Origin: Apostichopus japonicus
Lineage: Eukaryota > Echinodermata > Holothuroidea > Aspidochirotida > Stichopodidae
Assembly (NCBI RefSeq): GCF_037975245.1
Contig: NC_092568.1
Location: 12,673,501 to 12,737,500 of the forward strand
Reading direction: 5' to 3'
Length of the DNA stretch: 64,000 nucleotides
Shown here: positions 9,901 through 22,100 of the stretch, piece after piece
Layout of the letters: every line of letters starts with the position of its first letter
Position numbering within the stretch: the stretch's first letter is position 1
The notes under the pieces: generated by a model
Database searches by the model: none
Seen by the model: the letters and a program-made list of their open reading frames with translations, nothing else
What the model was told of the DNA's origin: nothing
Translations under genes and position numbers: made by a program

Positions 9901-12900
9901 ATTTATGTTAATTTTTATAGCACTATATTGTTTTAGTTGGAATTCCGCTCAATTCTCCCTATTTTTTCGCCCTAATCTCCCGATTGTTTGAGAAGGAACA
10001 TTTGAAATCTTCATAGCTTGGTAAAAGCTTGGTGAAAGGTCTGATATGGAAGGGAAAAAAAATTGTCAATGTAATGATGGATAAAGAAGTTTGACATAGT
10101 GAGGGCATACTACATTAAAATCTCTCACCATATGTGGTGGAGATGATGGTTAGCCTATAGTGTCTCCCTCCACAAATCCACACCATTATGGCTCTAGGGA
10201 TTATGGCCTACTTACAAGTGCAATAACATTGGCTATGATTATTCATTGGTTCTAGACATTCATAGGCTATTGTATTGACAAATATAAATACTATTGTATT
10301 GACAAACGATGAATCCATATAACTATTATACAGTATTCATATGTGCAGCGGTCGTGGCAAGATAAACTTGAACTTTCCCTTGTTGTAGATCCTTTAGGAA
10401 TTATTTAGAACCATATGGTACCATAATGTCAAGACTCTTAACACAGCAAGACTTAATCCATTGGTTTCTCCAACGATACGTGACCAGCTGTCTTGGATAT
10501 TTCTTCCAATGAAACATGCTTCTGGTTGTAATGTCAGCTGACCCATTACAGCATCCGTTTATTAATTATTCAACTGAGAAATTCATAGCTTTTAAGAGTT
10601 GAAACTGGTATAACTATACTACTACATTACAGAGTATTTAGTCAGAGTTTGATTTCCTTATTTATTTTTTATGTTTTTCCCCCCGATCAGGAACAAAACA
10701 GGGATGTTTATGCATACGGCAGGTGTAGCTATCAGAATGGTTCAGTTTTTATTTATGTATGTAACCTTTGGTGTAGGAGTATTTATTATCAGTCAGGACC
10801 TGAAAACGGTTGTTTGGATAGACTTGTCATCGGGATTCGGTTGGTTGGTAATATTACTCTTCATACCAGTATAGTCATCCCTCTTTCACACAGAATTGCA
10901 TATATGTAATGATAATTATAGAATATCATTTTAATTCTTATTTATAGCTTTTATTTCACCTGTTCCCCTTCCTGTCTTTTTCTTGCAATCATAGGAACTC
11001 TTGCACCATATTTCATACCCCTGAATGAATTGCTGTGCGGTAGCAGTGTACTACCAGCTGCAGCATTTGTAGCTCTGTATAGACCTTTCCAACATCCCTC
11101 CCCACCCCCCTCCCCAATCCTAACCCCCACTGTAAGCCAAATGCTGCTGTCTAGCAACTATCAAATAAGTTTGAACATTCAGTATTGTGAGCAGATAATT
11201 ACCATCAACTATTCCCTTGTAAAACAAGACAAGGTAAATGGATAATCCCTCCCACCCTTATCATATCCAATGTATTTCCACACCCCTCCCCCCCCCCTCA
11301 ATGTCGTGGCAATCCTAATAATGATAAGCCTGCTTTGCTTACCCATATACCCATATGATCACATAGCTTATTCACCAGCAGTTAATGCAAATCTCTTCAC
11401 CCTGTCAATACTTTTTTTTTTCTTGCCATACTTATTGTGTGGTACTGAAACCTTTGAACTATGACTCCTATTAATGTTGTTAATTTCACATGAAAACAGT
11501 ATCAATTATGACTATGATTTATGCACACTACCCCTTCTCCCGTTCTTCTTTGTTTAAATTTTTCTTTAATTTGCTTTGGTATTTATCATGTAAGGCTCAA
11601 TAGTGGTTTCTGTTAACATGCTAGGTTGTATAGTATATTACCTGCTGATGCTGCTGTATCTTGCTTTCTTTGTTTGCACTTTATACAAAAGGTGGTATTT
11701 TGTTTCACATACATAGAGGGCAGCATTTTCCATAAGACACTAAATAAACGGGATCCATTCCATGCATATTGACTTTGTATTTTATTGTTTGGTGTTATTT
11801 CTTGAGCGATTCACCGAGATGATATCTTACAGGTGACTGTAAACAACAGCACTAGGGTGATAAGGTACACAAACAAGATTATCAATGGCTTCTGTGCCTG
11901 GAAGGTAAGATGTGGTATAAAGGGAAATTTACTGCCAAGATAGAGGTGTTGTTAATTATTGTTATGTAAATAAAGCTAGCATTTAGAAAAGTGACACCAG
12001 TCAACTCAATTAGATGAGTTCCAATCCCACTGATTACACCATGCAGTCTGGTCAAATGGCAGTTACAGTGGTAGGTTGTTAGTTCAAGCTTCTTTCATAG
12101 TGCAGGATCTGTCCGTGGTTTTTCTTTTTACAATTGTTCAAAGTCAAATATACCCAAAGTGAACCACAAATGTTTGTGAATGCGCAAGTGACGTGTGATC
12201 GTGAAACTATTGTGTTTTCTGCGCATGCCACCAGACTGCTTCTTGACGTCACAAACTAACCGCCTACTTTCTTGGTAGTCGGTATAACTCTGGTTTGAGG
12301 ACACCTGCATACAGATATTGCGTTGTAATTGCGCGCCATGGAACATTCCGAGGATTCTTGACGTATGTTACACCTGTTATACCTCTAAATATTTGCCTTT
12401 TCAGTTTATCAAATGTTGGTTTCCAAACGAAAGCGAAATGAAAATCTTAATTACCAAACGGATATAATATATAATTAGAACATAGAGGACTGGCTTAAAT
12501 TTATTGAGCTTCGGTGCTATACGTATAGCAGCAAATTTTTAAAGTATTCGTCATCAATAATAGCCATAAGGTTATTATCGTTACGTAATTGGACCAATCT
12601 CAAAATCATGACAACAACGGTATATTTCAGCAAACATGTTGACAACTTCAGAATCGTTGCTACATCCATATGGTCTCAAGCCAGTGAGTGTGTAATTACA
12701 ACTCTCTAGGACTAATTGAGAACCAGCAATTCAATTAGCAAACACACCAGGGAAATGAAATGTTGCTACATTGGTAACGTAAGCTTATATGGTAGTTTCC
12801 ACCAGCAATCTGGAAAAGAAGTGACAGACATCGATACATTGCGAAAGTCCAAAAAATGAAGGTCACTTTACAAGGTTAGAGTAATGATAGAGGAGAAAGC

Positions 12901-13165
12901 TGAAGGATTCGTCTACGCATGATCAAATGGTTTTCTCAGAAAACCACTGTTTATATACGAAACGAGGCTCGATCGGGTTGCTTATCTGGAAGTCTTGCAT
13001 AATATCCAAGGCTGAAGAGATGCTTCGAGTAATTATTTATACGGTTCCCTTTTTTCTTTCTTTTTTCTTTAGAAAGAAAGGAACTGTTATACTGAACCTA
13101 CATATCTGTATAAGGTGCAGTGCAGAATATACACAGGAGCACTCGTACACGATGTACTGTCATTA
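6994..13165. other. Gene-free stretch downstream of the PLCB1-type gene
   Basis: AT-rich sequence with no gene I can support. It contains an ATT/ACT microsatellite (about 8425-8500), C-homopolymers near 7950 and 11290, possible pieces of an old repeat with repeated CTCCC words (about 9640-9700 and 9950-9995), and a weak tRNA-like SINE head near 12040-12095. A 67-codon hydrophobic frame at 10671-10874 has no recognisable homologue. Confidence 0.5.
12040..12095 (+). repeat. Possible degraded tRNA-derived SINE head
   Basis: TGGTCAAATGG at 12048-12058 fits a pol III A box. AGTTCAAGCTT at 12081-12091 resembles a B box at roughly normal spacing. There is no intact cloverleaf, so at most this is an old SINE. 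Confidence 0.25.
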
Positions 13166-13468
13166 AACTATAGCACGCTATCATGGAAAAGTTTCTTGAG
13201 ATTACGTAATCGACCTGCCTTGGGCGTAAAATGACCTCTTTCTACCAATTAGTCTGCAACGCCTGCCACATATTTTTCATATATGAGGGTCTTGTATAAT
13301 TAACTACACTGTAGACATGAACATATTTCAACACAGTGTTTAATACACAAAGAGCCTAATGGTGTTAAGAAGCTATGCATGCTAATTGTAGCGCCTGAGG
13401 TCGATTTACGACCGCGGCAGGTCGATTACGTAATCACAAAACTTGCCTAGCTATAACGTGCTATAGTT
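13166..13468. mobile_element. 303-bp inverted-repeat element (MITE-like)
   Basis: Two arms of about 72 bp (13166-13238 and 13397-13468) are imperfect reverse complements. Both contain GATTACGTAATCGACCTGCC or its complement, and the ends are AACTATAGCACG and CGTGCTATAGTT. The interior has no coding capacity. No convincing target duplication is visible; a TA duplication inside the ATAT end is possible. A non-autonomous DNA transposon is the likely origin, but the superfamily is unknown. Confidence 0.65.
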
Positions 13469-13685
13469 GGAGCCAATGAAGCAGATCTTTAAGGTGGCAA
13501 TTAAATATAAGCGAATGGTTAGACCTATAGTGGACGAGAAATTACTCATAAAATCGTTCTAACGGAGCGATGCAATATTAAATCAAATCGTGTAAAACGA
13601 CTGCGAATGGACTTGCGTATCACGTGAACGTTTGCGTATCGACTGGGAAATACCAGGGAGTTGCAATAGTGCAAATATTTCATGA

Positions 13686-13754
13686 GTTGAAAGATGGAAT
13701 GTTCCATTCAACGAGGCGCAGCCGAGTTGAATGGAACAAATTACATCTTTCAAC
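13686..13754. repeat. Nested perfect hairpin repeat
   Basis: The outer stem GTTGAAAGAT (13686-13695) pairs with ATCTTTCAAC (13745-13754). The inner stem GTTCCATTCAAC (13701-13712) pairs with GTTGAATGGAAC (13726-13737). Internal loops are 5 and 7 nt and the hairpin loop is 13 nt. All 22 paired positions match, so it is either a young or a selected fold-back element. Confidence 0.75.
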
Positions 13755-14059
13755 GAACACCATTCATTATTTGTTTTATACAACATATTATATTAAGATC
13801 GGTAAAATGCACTCATGCAACAGATTGTTTTGAACAGACAGGTTTCTCTGCTCTCTTACCATTGAAAAAAATGCTACCAAAAAAGTATAACCCATGGTTC
13901 TATTTCATAGAATGGAATAGAGCGGATTTTGCATGCAATCAACGACCAATTGACCAATCAAATGACCAGAATACAATTAGGTGTTGTATAAACATAACTC
14001 TTTCTTCTCAATTTATAGATATGCTGATCCTCAGTGATAGAATGATAAGTTGAAAATAT

Positions 14060-14285
14060 TGATAACTGGCTACCTTCATATTAGTGGTTACCTGTATAGT
14101 GATTGTGGATTACCTTCGGATTAGTGGTTACCGATAAAATGGTTACTGATTATCTTCAGATTAGTGGTAACCAATAGAATTATAAACTGATTACTTTTAG
14201 ATTAGTGGTTTCATATATATCGATGGTTGATTATACCTTCAGATTAGTGGTTTCCTATAAAATGATTACTCATTATCTTCTATAA
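14060..14285. repeat. 40-bp degenerate tandem repeat, about 5 copies
   Basis: Units are marked by TTCAGATTAGTGGTTACC and start near 14081, 14121, 14161, 14202 and 14244. Spacing is 40-42 bp with moderate divergence. Confidence 0.75.
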
Positions 14286-16451
14286 TGAAAAGAATTAACA
14301 TGTCCAAAGAAAGACTTAAGAGATTCTTCACCATGTGGCCAGGCATAAAATATATATTCAATGTATCTTTAATAATGTGATGGCTTTAGAGGAGAAGTGT
14401 TTATCATTTCCTGTGCCAATTCGTGCATAAATATGTTGGCGTAACATGGTGCCATCTTACAGTGCCCATATCGGTACCTTTGATTAAGTACCGCTTAATC
14501 CGCTCCCGAAAAGATGAATTACCATTTGGAAGAAAACATATATTTCGTAGGCTACCCTAGAATGAGACTGTAAAGGCTATAACCGGCCAGTTCCGGGGAA
14601 ATATCATACGTTCGACTCACCTTAGACTTCAACATAAATATATGCTCTCTTTTCCATTATCTTCTTCTCTTGTTTTCTTTAATTAAATATATGCATCGTG
14701 AACGTTTAATTTAAAATACTGATGGTTATATTAAAGCAGCTGACTACATATCATTACAACGCGTGTACAGTTCGTGCATGGCAGAGAAACCGTGAACAGC
14801 GAGTTATAGACTTCAAGCACAATCCGCCGGGATAGTACTTCAGGTCGAATGCTATTTCACAGACAAAACTTTCGATGGTAAGTGAGAACGTGGAAAGTTT
14901 ATTATTGTCAAGGAATGCTAGAAATTCTTGAATGTTCTCAAGGCTGTAAATGGTATTTTCTTTTTTTTACAATCACGTGTCAATTTGTCTCTGAAATCTG
15001 AATCTACATAAAAACAGAGGTAGTAATCACGTGATGCAGGTGTGACGTCATACAGTCAGTCACTTGACGTCTCAGGCTTATATTTTCCATTTCGTTTCAC
15101 TATTTGTGGTTTCATGAAAGATTTACTACCGACAGGTTGTTCCGGGATGTATAGTGTTACGTGATGGCATCAAAATAAATAAAATGAAAAATGTAGTCTG
15201 AAGCGGATTCACTTGTATATTGCAAAACTGGCGTGTAAACCTATACAGATCATGTACATTACAGAATACACATTGCCATTGTACGATAGGGCAGTACTTC
15301 CATGTATGCACTCTGTGCTGTTGATGAGTCGTATAAAGTTATAACAAGAAATTTAGAAAGAATATCTTGAAATGTCTTCTGTTGTGAACAAAAGCTACAA
15401 ACCACCATTTTGTTTTCCCTATACGCAGATTCTGAATTGTAGGCTATTTACTTTAACAATTCGTCCTGTTATTACAAATTATTCAGTAATTTGGACCCGT
15501 ATCATGTTTGTCTGACTGGTAGAACGTCATAGCCAGCGAAATAGGGAACAACTCCATGCGCGTTGATCTCAGTTGAAAAGTGGGGGGGGGGGGGGACGTA
15601 AATGACTGCACATTGACAAAACTGAAGGTTCGTAGCCTGGGTAGAGTCCCTAGGAGCAGTTGAGGAACATCAAGTAACATGCCTTGTCCAAGTATATAGT
15701 GATGCTTTTGATGTGCGTATATACCGGGGCCTCTTAAAGACATTTTTAGTGGGTGGGCCATATCCTCAAAGGGACCTAAATGACACTATCTAAGAGTAGC
15801 AAGACATTTTGGGGAAAATTCCTCCCAGATTGCCGGATATGGCATTTCCCGGGCCTTGTAAGATGCATTTCAAATTTCTTTATTTTGAGATCTCATGTTT
15901 GAAATTTACACTTCCAAAGAAAAGAAAGTTCAATCAAAACAATGTTATTGCGTAAAATCACTTTGTAGAAAAATAGGACTTTACGTTACTTTATAACCTC
16001 TGCTTTATTCATTGTTTTACACAGGTAAAAGAAAATATATAAAAGCATGCTAGGGCATTCTGATGTTATCCGTAGTTTATACGCTGAGAGGAAGTCATAT
16101 GGGGAATTTAAGTGTAAATTAATCATTAGGTTTGTGTTATCATTATTTATTTTTCATGTAAAAAAGGGACATACTGGGACGCGTGGCAAATGAGCTGAAT
16201 GGGTGGGCCGTGTAGGGGACAGTGCCTCGATATTCTTAGTTACATTGCGGCACTAATATAGGGGCTAGAAATGAACCTGATTGGCCTACATAAACATATA
16301 GACGCCATATTTATGAGCCGTAGTTTCACATTAGACGTTAAATCTTAGGAAGCTATCTACTTTCACTTTTACTCTACTATTCTAACAAAACTCGTGAAAA
16401 CCTAAATAAACTCACGGTCATCTCATCCGCGATCGTGCATATGGCGTGATG
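14286..16451. other. Gene-free stretch
   Basis: No gene is supported. It contains a long G homopolymer near 15581-15595 and scattered GGTGGGCC words near 15750 and 16203 that may come from old repeats. Confidence 0.5.
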
Positions 16452-16459
16452 AGTTAAAA

Positions 16460-16837
16460 CAGTGGCGTAGGAAGGTACTTTTGAGTGGGGGGGGGGGCTG
16501 AAGACTGATGGACGGTCTGGGGAGGGGTCTAAGGGGAGGGGTATCCCCCTCCCCTTTGGAAATTTTTGCATTTCCAGGTGGCCTCAGATGCAATTTGGTG
16601 CAATATAGCACACTTCAACACCCACTCCATTTTGTAAACTTAATTTTGTATTTTCACCTGGCCTTAGATGCAATTTGGTGCTCCAAATGAGATTTTTTTC
16701 TCATTTGGAAATGAAAAAGGGGTTTTCTGACTTGCGAAGCGGGGGGGGGGGGGGGGCGGAATGATACTTCCGCCCCTCCACATTTTTCATTGGGGGGGGG
16801 GCTGGCGCCCCCCAGCCCCCCGGTTCCTACGCCCTTG
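16460..16837 (+). mobile_element. hAT-type MITE, copy 1 (378 bp)
   Basis: The element starts CAGTGGCGTAGGAAGG and ends CCGGTTCCTACGCCCTTG, which are imperfect terminal inverted repeats. It is flanked by a perfect 8-bp duplication AGTTAAAA (16452-16459 and 16838-16845). An 8-bp duplication with CAGTGGCG-like ends is the hAT superfamily signature. Internally it has G/C runs and two copies of GATGCAATTTGGTG, with no transposase. The matching inverted copy is at 18820-19184. Confidence 0.9.
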
Positions 16838-16845
16838 AGTTAAAA

Positions 16846-18811
16846 TAAACCTTGTGTTCCTTTAAACGCCAATCTTATAATACGTTCCTAGAATCTTGAG
16901 GTTGCACAATACTGATGAAATCAGACGGAATGATATGAACATTTCGCTAAACCTGACTGAGGTAGCGCATACTGTCCAGGCGTCCACATTATCGTAGGCA
17001 TATATACTTTCATTTAGGAAGTGGAAATCTCGGGGGGGGGGTGGGATAGGCAGTTGCCTACACGAGTCAGTCACTAAACCTGAGGTGGGAGGATTTAATA
17101 TTGTGTCCCCCACCCTCCAGAAAAAGGAGGAATGTGTTCCCCTGCCCCCCCCCCTCCCGCGTGATTGACTCCACTGGGAACAAAGTGATCCTCCCTCAGG
17201 CTCCGCATGGGGTATGGTTGGCAGATTACCGCGCTTGAATGCTTTATGCAAATCGCACGTCAGTAATCTGCAGTCTTTTTTTGAACTCACTAACACCTAT
17301 CGTAGTGAATTGATATCACAACGAATATTAAATGTTCTCTGATACTGTTTTTGAAGCACAGAAATACCTTTCAGAGACGAAATCAGTTTTAATTTGAATG
17401 TATTTGAAAGCCCGAGAGGTGGTCAAGGCGCGAGGCCCCCGGAATCTGTATCATTTCAAGGTATTTCTTACTTTTTATTTAATACTTTTCGTTTCCAGGG
17501 GATAAGTGCACCCCCCCCCCACCTTGCGGACGCCCATGATCTTATATATTGATATTCTGGTCATAGCCCAATTAAGTGTATCTCATATGATAGTGCCATG
17601 GATAATGAAATATATTACTTTATTTGGATATTTTCTAAAGTGAAATCAAACAATGCTTTTACCAGTTATGGTTAATATGATATTGGCCTATAGGTATAAG
17701 CTCTGCAACACTACGTATGGCACTGAGTATTTTTAAATATGACCATTTCAACTGAGAAAAATAATGTCATGAAAGAGGAAATAAATAATGCGGCAGTGTA
17801 TAGGCCTATATATTATTTGATCTCATTTTGTGACTTGTCTGAATCTTATTCATGGAACCGAGGAGCATCACAAATCTTTTAAACGGAATTGATCTGTTTA
17901 TTATCCTGGTAAACCTCTGAGTTGTCTATGCAGACTATACCGCGGAACAATTTGAAATGAGAACCAGAGGCAATGGATCGGGCCATGCGGACATTTATCT
18001 CACCGAGCCCTCTTAATATAGGCCTACCACATATTTTCCTGGCACCATCCACATTTTATCGTTCCACAAATTGACCCCGCGCCCATGCCTCTAGCCCCTC
18101 TTACCCTCACCCCATCCCTCCGTCTCGTCAGGCCTGATGGTGAGACACACTTACAGTTCTAACGCATGTCACAGCAGTTTGTGAGGGAGGGGGGGGGGAG
18201 GAGGGAAGCTTAGGCTGACCATGAATACCCAACTATACTACTAACACATCATTTTCGTGCAACCTTCCCATTCGTTCACATATGGTTGAATGCATGGAAT
18301 CCTAACTAAGATTTCCGTTCTGTACCCATACGTGACGTGGACATAGCCTATACATGCATCATTGCGTTTCTGGGCTTTTTGGTGTAGATTTGTTTACATG
18401 CTCTTTCACTAATTTTAACACCGTCACGCCATGCTCTGTCACGATTATCAAAGGCTCTCAACCGTGAACACTCGGTAAAGTGTAGGCCTATTACTGATAG
18501 GCTCACAGGTGAAGATATTATGCGGTCCTCAGCTTAAATAATACACCACGTCGGAAGAACATCAGAGAAAGTTTTAAAACGTTGTGTTGATGAATTAGGG
18601 ATGAAAAACATTTCTGCTCCGTATTTGCCTTCAAAGGAGCCACCGTCTGAGTACCCACTCCTTGGCTGTTCCACGTGTATTGTAGGACTAGCCGTGTCCT
18701 TTGCAACTTCAGTAGACTGAGGGAAGGGGCCGGGAACAAACATACATATTCGTGATATTCTGTCCACACAAGATGTTGTTTGCATGACCTGGACCGTGCG
18801 CGCACCTATCT
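16846..18811. other. Gene-free stretch between two MITE copies
   Basis: Nothing coding is supported. It has several G or C homopolymers (near 17031, 17146, 17510 and 18188). The segment CCACCTTGCGGACGCCCATG near 17520-17540 looks like the end of another DNA-transposon family, but I found no partner end. Confidence 0.5.
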
Positions 18812-18819
18812 TTACCCAT

Positions 18820-19184
18820 CAAGGGCGTAGGAACCGGGGTCTGGGGGCACCAGCCCCCCCCCTCCCAGTGAAAAATATGGGGGCGGAAGTACCGTTCCGC
18901 CGCCCCGCTCCGCAAGTCAGAAAACCCCTTTTTCATTTCCAAATGAGAAAAAAAATCTCATTTGAAGCACCAAATTGCATCTAAGGCCAGGTGAAAATGC
19001 GAAATTCTTTACAAAATGGAGTGGGTGTTGAAGTGTGCTATATTGCACCAAATTGCATCTGAGGCCACCTGGAAATGCAAAAAAAATCCAAAGGGGAGGG
19101 GGACACCCCCTCCCCTTAGACCCCTCCCCCAGGCCGGCCATCAGTCTTCAGCCCCCCACTCAAAAGTACCTTCCTACGCCACTG
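18820..19184 (-). mobile_element. hAT-type MITE, copy 2 (365 bp), inverted relative to copy 1
   Basis: This is the reverse-complement counterpart of 16460-16837, running from CAAGGGCGTAGGAACC to TTCCTACGCCACTG. It has its own perfect 8-bp target duplication TTACCCAT (18812-18819 and 19185-19192), different from that of copy 1. The two are therefore independent insertions, not a segmental duplication. Open frames here (18709-18942, 19016-19235) are repeat shadows. Confidence 0.9.
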
Positions 19185-19192
19185 TTACCCAT

Positions 19193-22100
19193 GCCCCGCC
19201 GCATCCTTCGAACGCACAACACTTGTAATTCTTAGTTGTACAAAGAGCACCTTTCATGTATTTCAAATATTGTAGAGCAAGACTTCCGCCCATGCGCCTC
19301 CAACACCCTCACTTCTTTTATTAAATAAGTGGTTATGAGACCAAATTATACACAGGTTACAGTTAGCGATTATCACTTGTTTGCCTCACTGAGTAAGTTT
19401 ATTATACTGGGCACTATTAATGTACATAATAACTAAAGTAATATGATGATGGGGATATGTTGTGTTTCTGCTGAATTTAAATTACAACTGGGAGCTAGAA
19501 ATTAAAAATGAATTGGTCTCACCCCATGTAAGATAAATCCAAGTTGGTTACATGTCGAGCATTTGTCTTTGCAAGTGACCAGACTCGAAAAGTCATCGTA
19601 CATCTGGTCCCTCTGCCTCATTGCTATAATGCATTGACAAATGTACATCATTTTGATTCAATGGCAGAACGGAACGAGCATTTGTCTTAGGAGTGACATG
19701 GGATGATGAGGACCACTCAGTTTTGTGTTGTATATCTATACATATCGCTTATGGCGGGAGGGGGGGGGGGATGACCGTTTTTGCCCAGGTGCTCATCACC
19801 GTTGAGTCAGACCCTGGATCTTGGAGACATCAGCAATGATGCACATGACGGCAACGATTTTATAATGAAGTAATACGACTACATCAGGATGTAGGTCTAG
19901 TACCTGAATTTCATGGACCTAGACGAAGGTAATGTCGTAAAGGATGGACCAACTGCGAACATTCAGTGTAGCCTTTGCATTGTATTGTTGTATTATGTCA
20001 ACCGCACGCATTTCCCGAACGCATTCGATCCCAATCACTGTGCAAATGTCCCAAGAACATGTAATGGATAATATGGATAACTGTAGGTGACATGTAACCT
20101 TTAATATATCTATAAAATTTCCCCAGTTTGAGGGCAGTATGCTATTGGCTTAGAAAAAAAAAATCTTTTTTTCTAAAGTATTTTCAGAGATTTTTTAATT
20201 CTTAATATCCATGTATCCAAACTCCTATAGCTGGTCAAGCAATGTGTGATCAATCGCAATAGTTGCTTCTACTCTCTTGCCTTTCAGATATTGATACGGT
20301 GTGCCGCGTTTAGTTCCTTTAATTGAGACCAGGCGACTCCTTTAATTCCAACTGCAGTGAAGAAAGCCAATGCAAGTGAGATCGAAGGTAAAATGCAATC
20401 AAGTGCACTCATCAAATATTCGGTCCACTGGACTTAATATTCATGACAAGATAAGATTTGCGCTGCCACTAGTAAAAGGCAAGGTCATGTACGTGTAGGC
20501 TTAAGTAGCTAACAATGTATGTACATTCATAGGCTAATGCTCAATTGGTAACTGTACTTCTGCTACTGCGAGCTTGGCAGACGACACTGCATGATTGCCA
20601 TGTATGGATCAGGTAAGTGAAGCCGGTCAGGCTGATTATTAAATAAAGCACGCATTACAAGAAGGCCTTCGCTGGTTATGTTTTCCATTAGCGACGAAGG
20701 CCAGTCTATAAACTGAGCAACAAGTTTTAATTAGGCTATTTCAAAATTCCCAGTTTGAAATAAACTAGGCTAGGCCAAACTTAGTGATGCAGAATGTAAC
20801 TAAGGCCTAGGCTGATAGCCTATCAAGTAACAACTAACATAAGCAACGTTAGCAGCAAAATAGATAACTCTGTCTAGGCCTCAGTTTAGACCTACAGTAT
20901 ATGTGAAGCATGGAAATGTTATCATATGTCAAGCTTCACAACAACTTTTGTGTTCAATGAGCTAGATGATGCAAGAAATGCTTGAAAGAAGTGTAGAAGC
21001 AATATAGGCTAAGCCATTTGAATCAATGGAAAAGCAATATTGGGTATTTCTAGCAAGAAAATATGTGTAACAGAAATGCAACTGGCTTTATAAGTTTGAT
21101 GTATTGTTAAACATGTCAGGTCTAAGACTGGAAAATTTTGTTATTTCGAGGGCAAACTCCATTTTACATGTAACTTTAAGAATACTTAGGTGTGGGGGAT
21201 TTTTTCCCTCTTCAAAGAAAAAAAATAGGAGAAGAAAACTTATCTTCACAAAGTTCCAGCAGTATGAAGACTTTGTGTTCATGTCTAAATATTGCATTTT
21301 GGGATGCAAGATCCTGCATTCAAAACCATGTTGACGCAGGATGCAAGTATTCTTGGTCAAGAAATTAAATTAGGAACTCTTACTTAAGTAGTTTACCTTT
21401 ATTGATGAACACCTATAACATGGGTATACTGGGTTAATTGTGTAAACCAGGTGATTGAGCATTCATTGTTCAGTAAAGCTTTATATACCTTTTCTATTAA
21501 GAATGATTACTTTGCATCACTTGTTTAATGATTTTGAGGTGTTGGTTGGAATTAAGTTGAAATTTGTATCTTTATTATATATAGTGGACAGTTCTTCCAG
21601 TTATGATGATGTTCCATTCGCTGGACATTTTCTTGTTTATGTTGGTCATTGAAGGAAACTTAATTGCTTTGTTTATACTGTTACCTTCATTCCAAATGGA
21701 TGTTGTTGATTGTGGCTAAGTGCTTTCATAATAAACATTCTTCATATTAACTAAATTAGTGGTTGCATTATTATGTCACAATGGTCCACAACCTAAATTA
21801 ATCTGTAAGTCATAATGTTCCTAATACTTATAGTAAATTGTTTGCAATATTTGGCTGATACATATGACAGCATCATTTAATTATTTGAATCAATTCATAT
21901 TAAAAGAATTTTCTGGTAGCCCTTAGAAGTTACATTAAAAAAATAATAAATAATTTCCAAACATGTTTTCAAAATATGAGAACGCTAATGTTGCGTTTGA
22001 CAGAGAAATGATATTTTAATCGTTTAGGTGGATATTTCAAATATACTTTGAACAGTAGTGAACATGACGTCATCTTCGCAAATGCAGATTGCGACATAAC

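Noticed and set aside
10649-10909. Two overlapping hydrophobic frames after a CAG acceptor-like site, resembling a membrane-protein exon
   Set aside because: No family is recognised, there are no neighbouring exons, and hydrophobic frames are common in AT-rich DNA.
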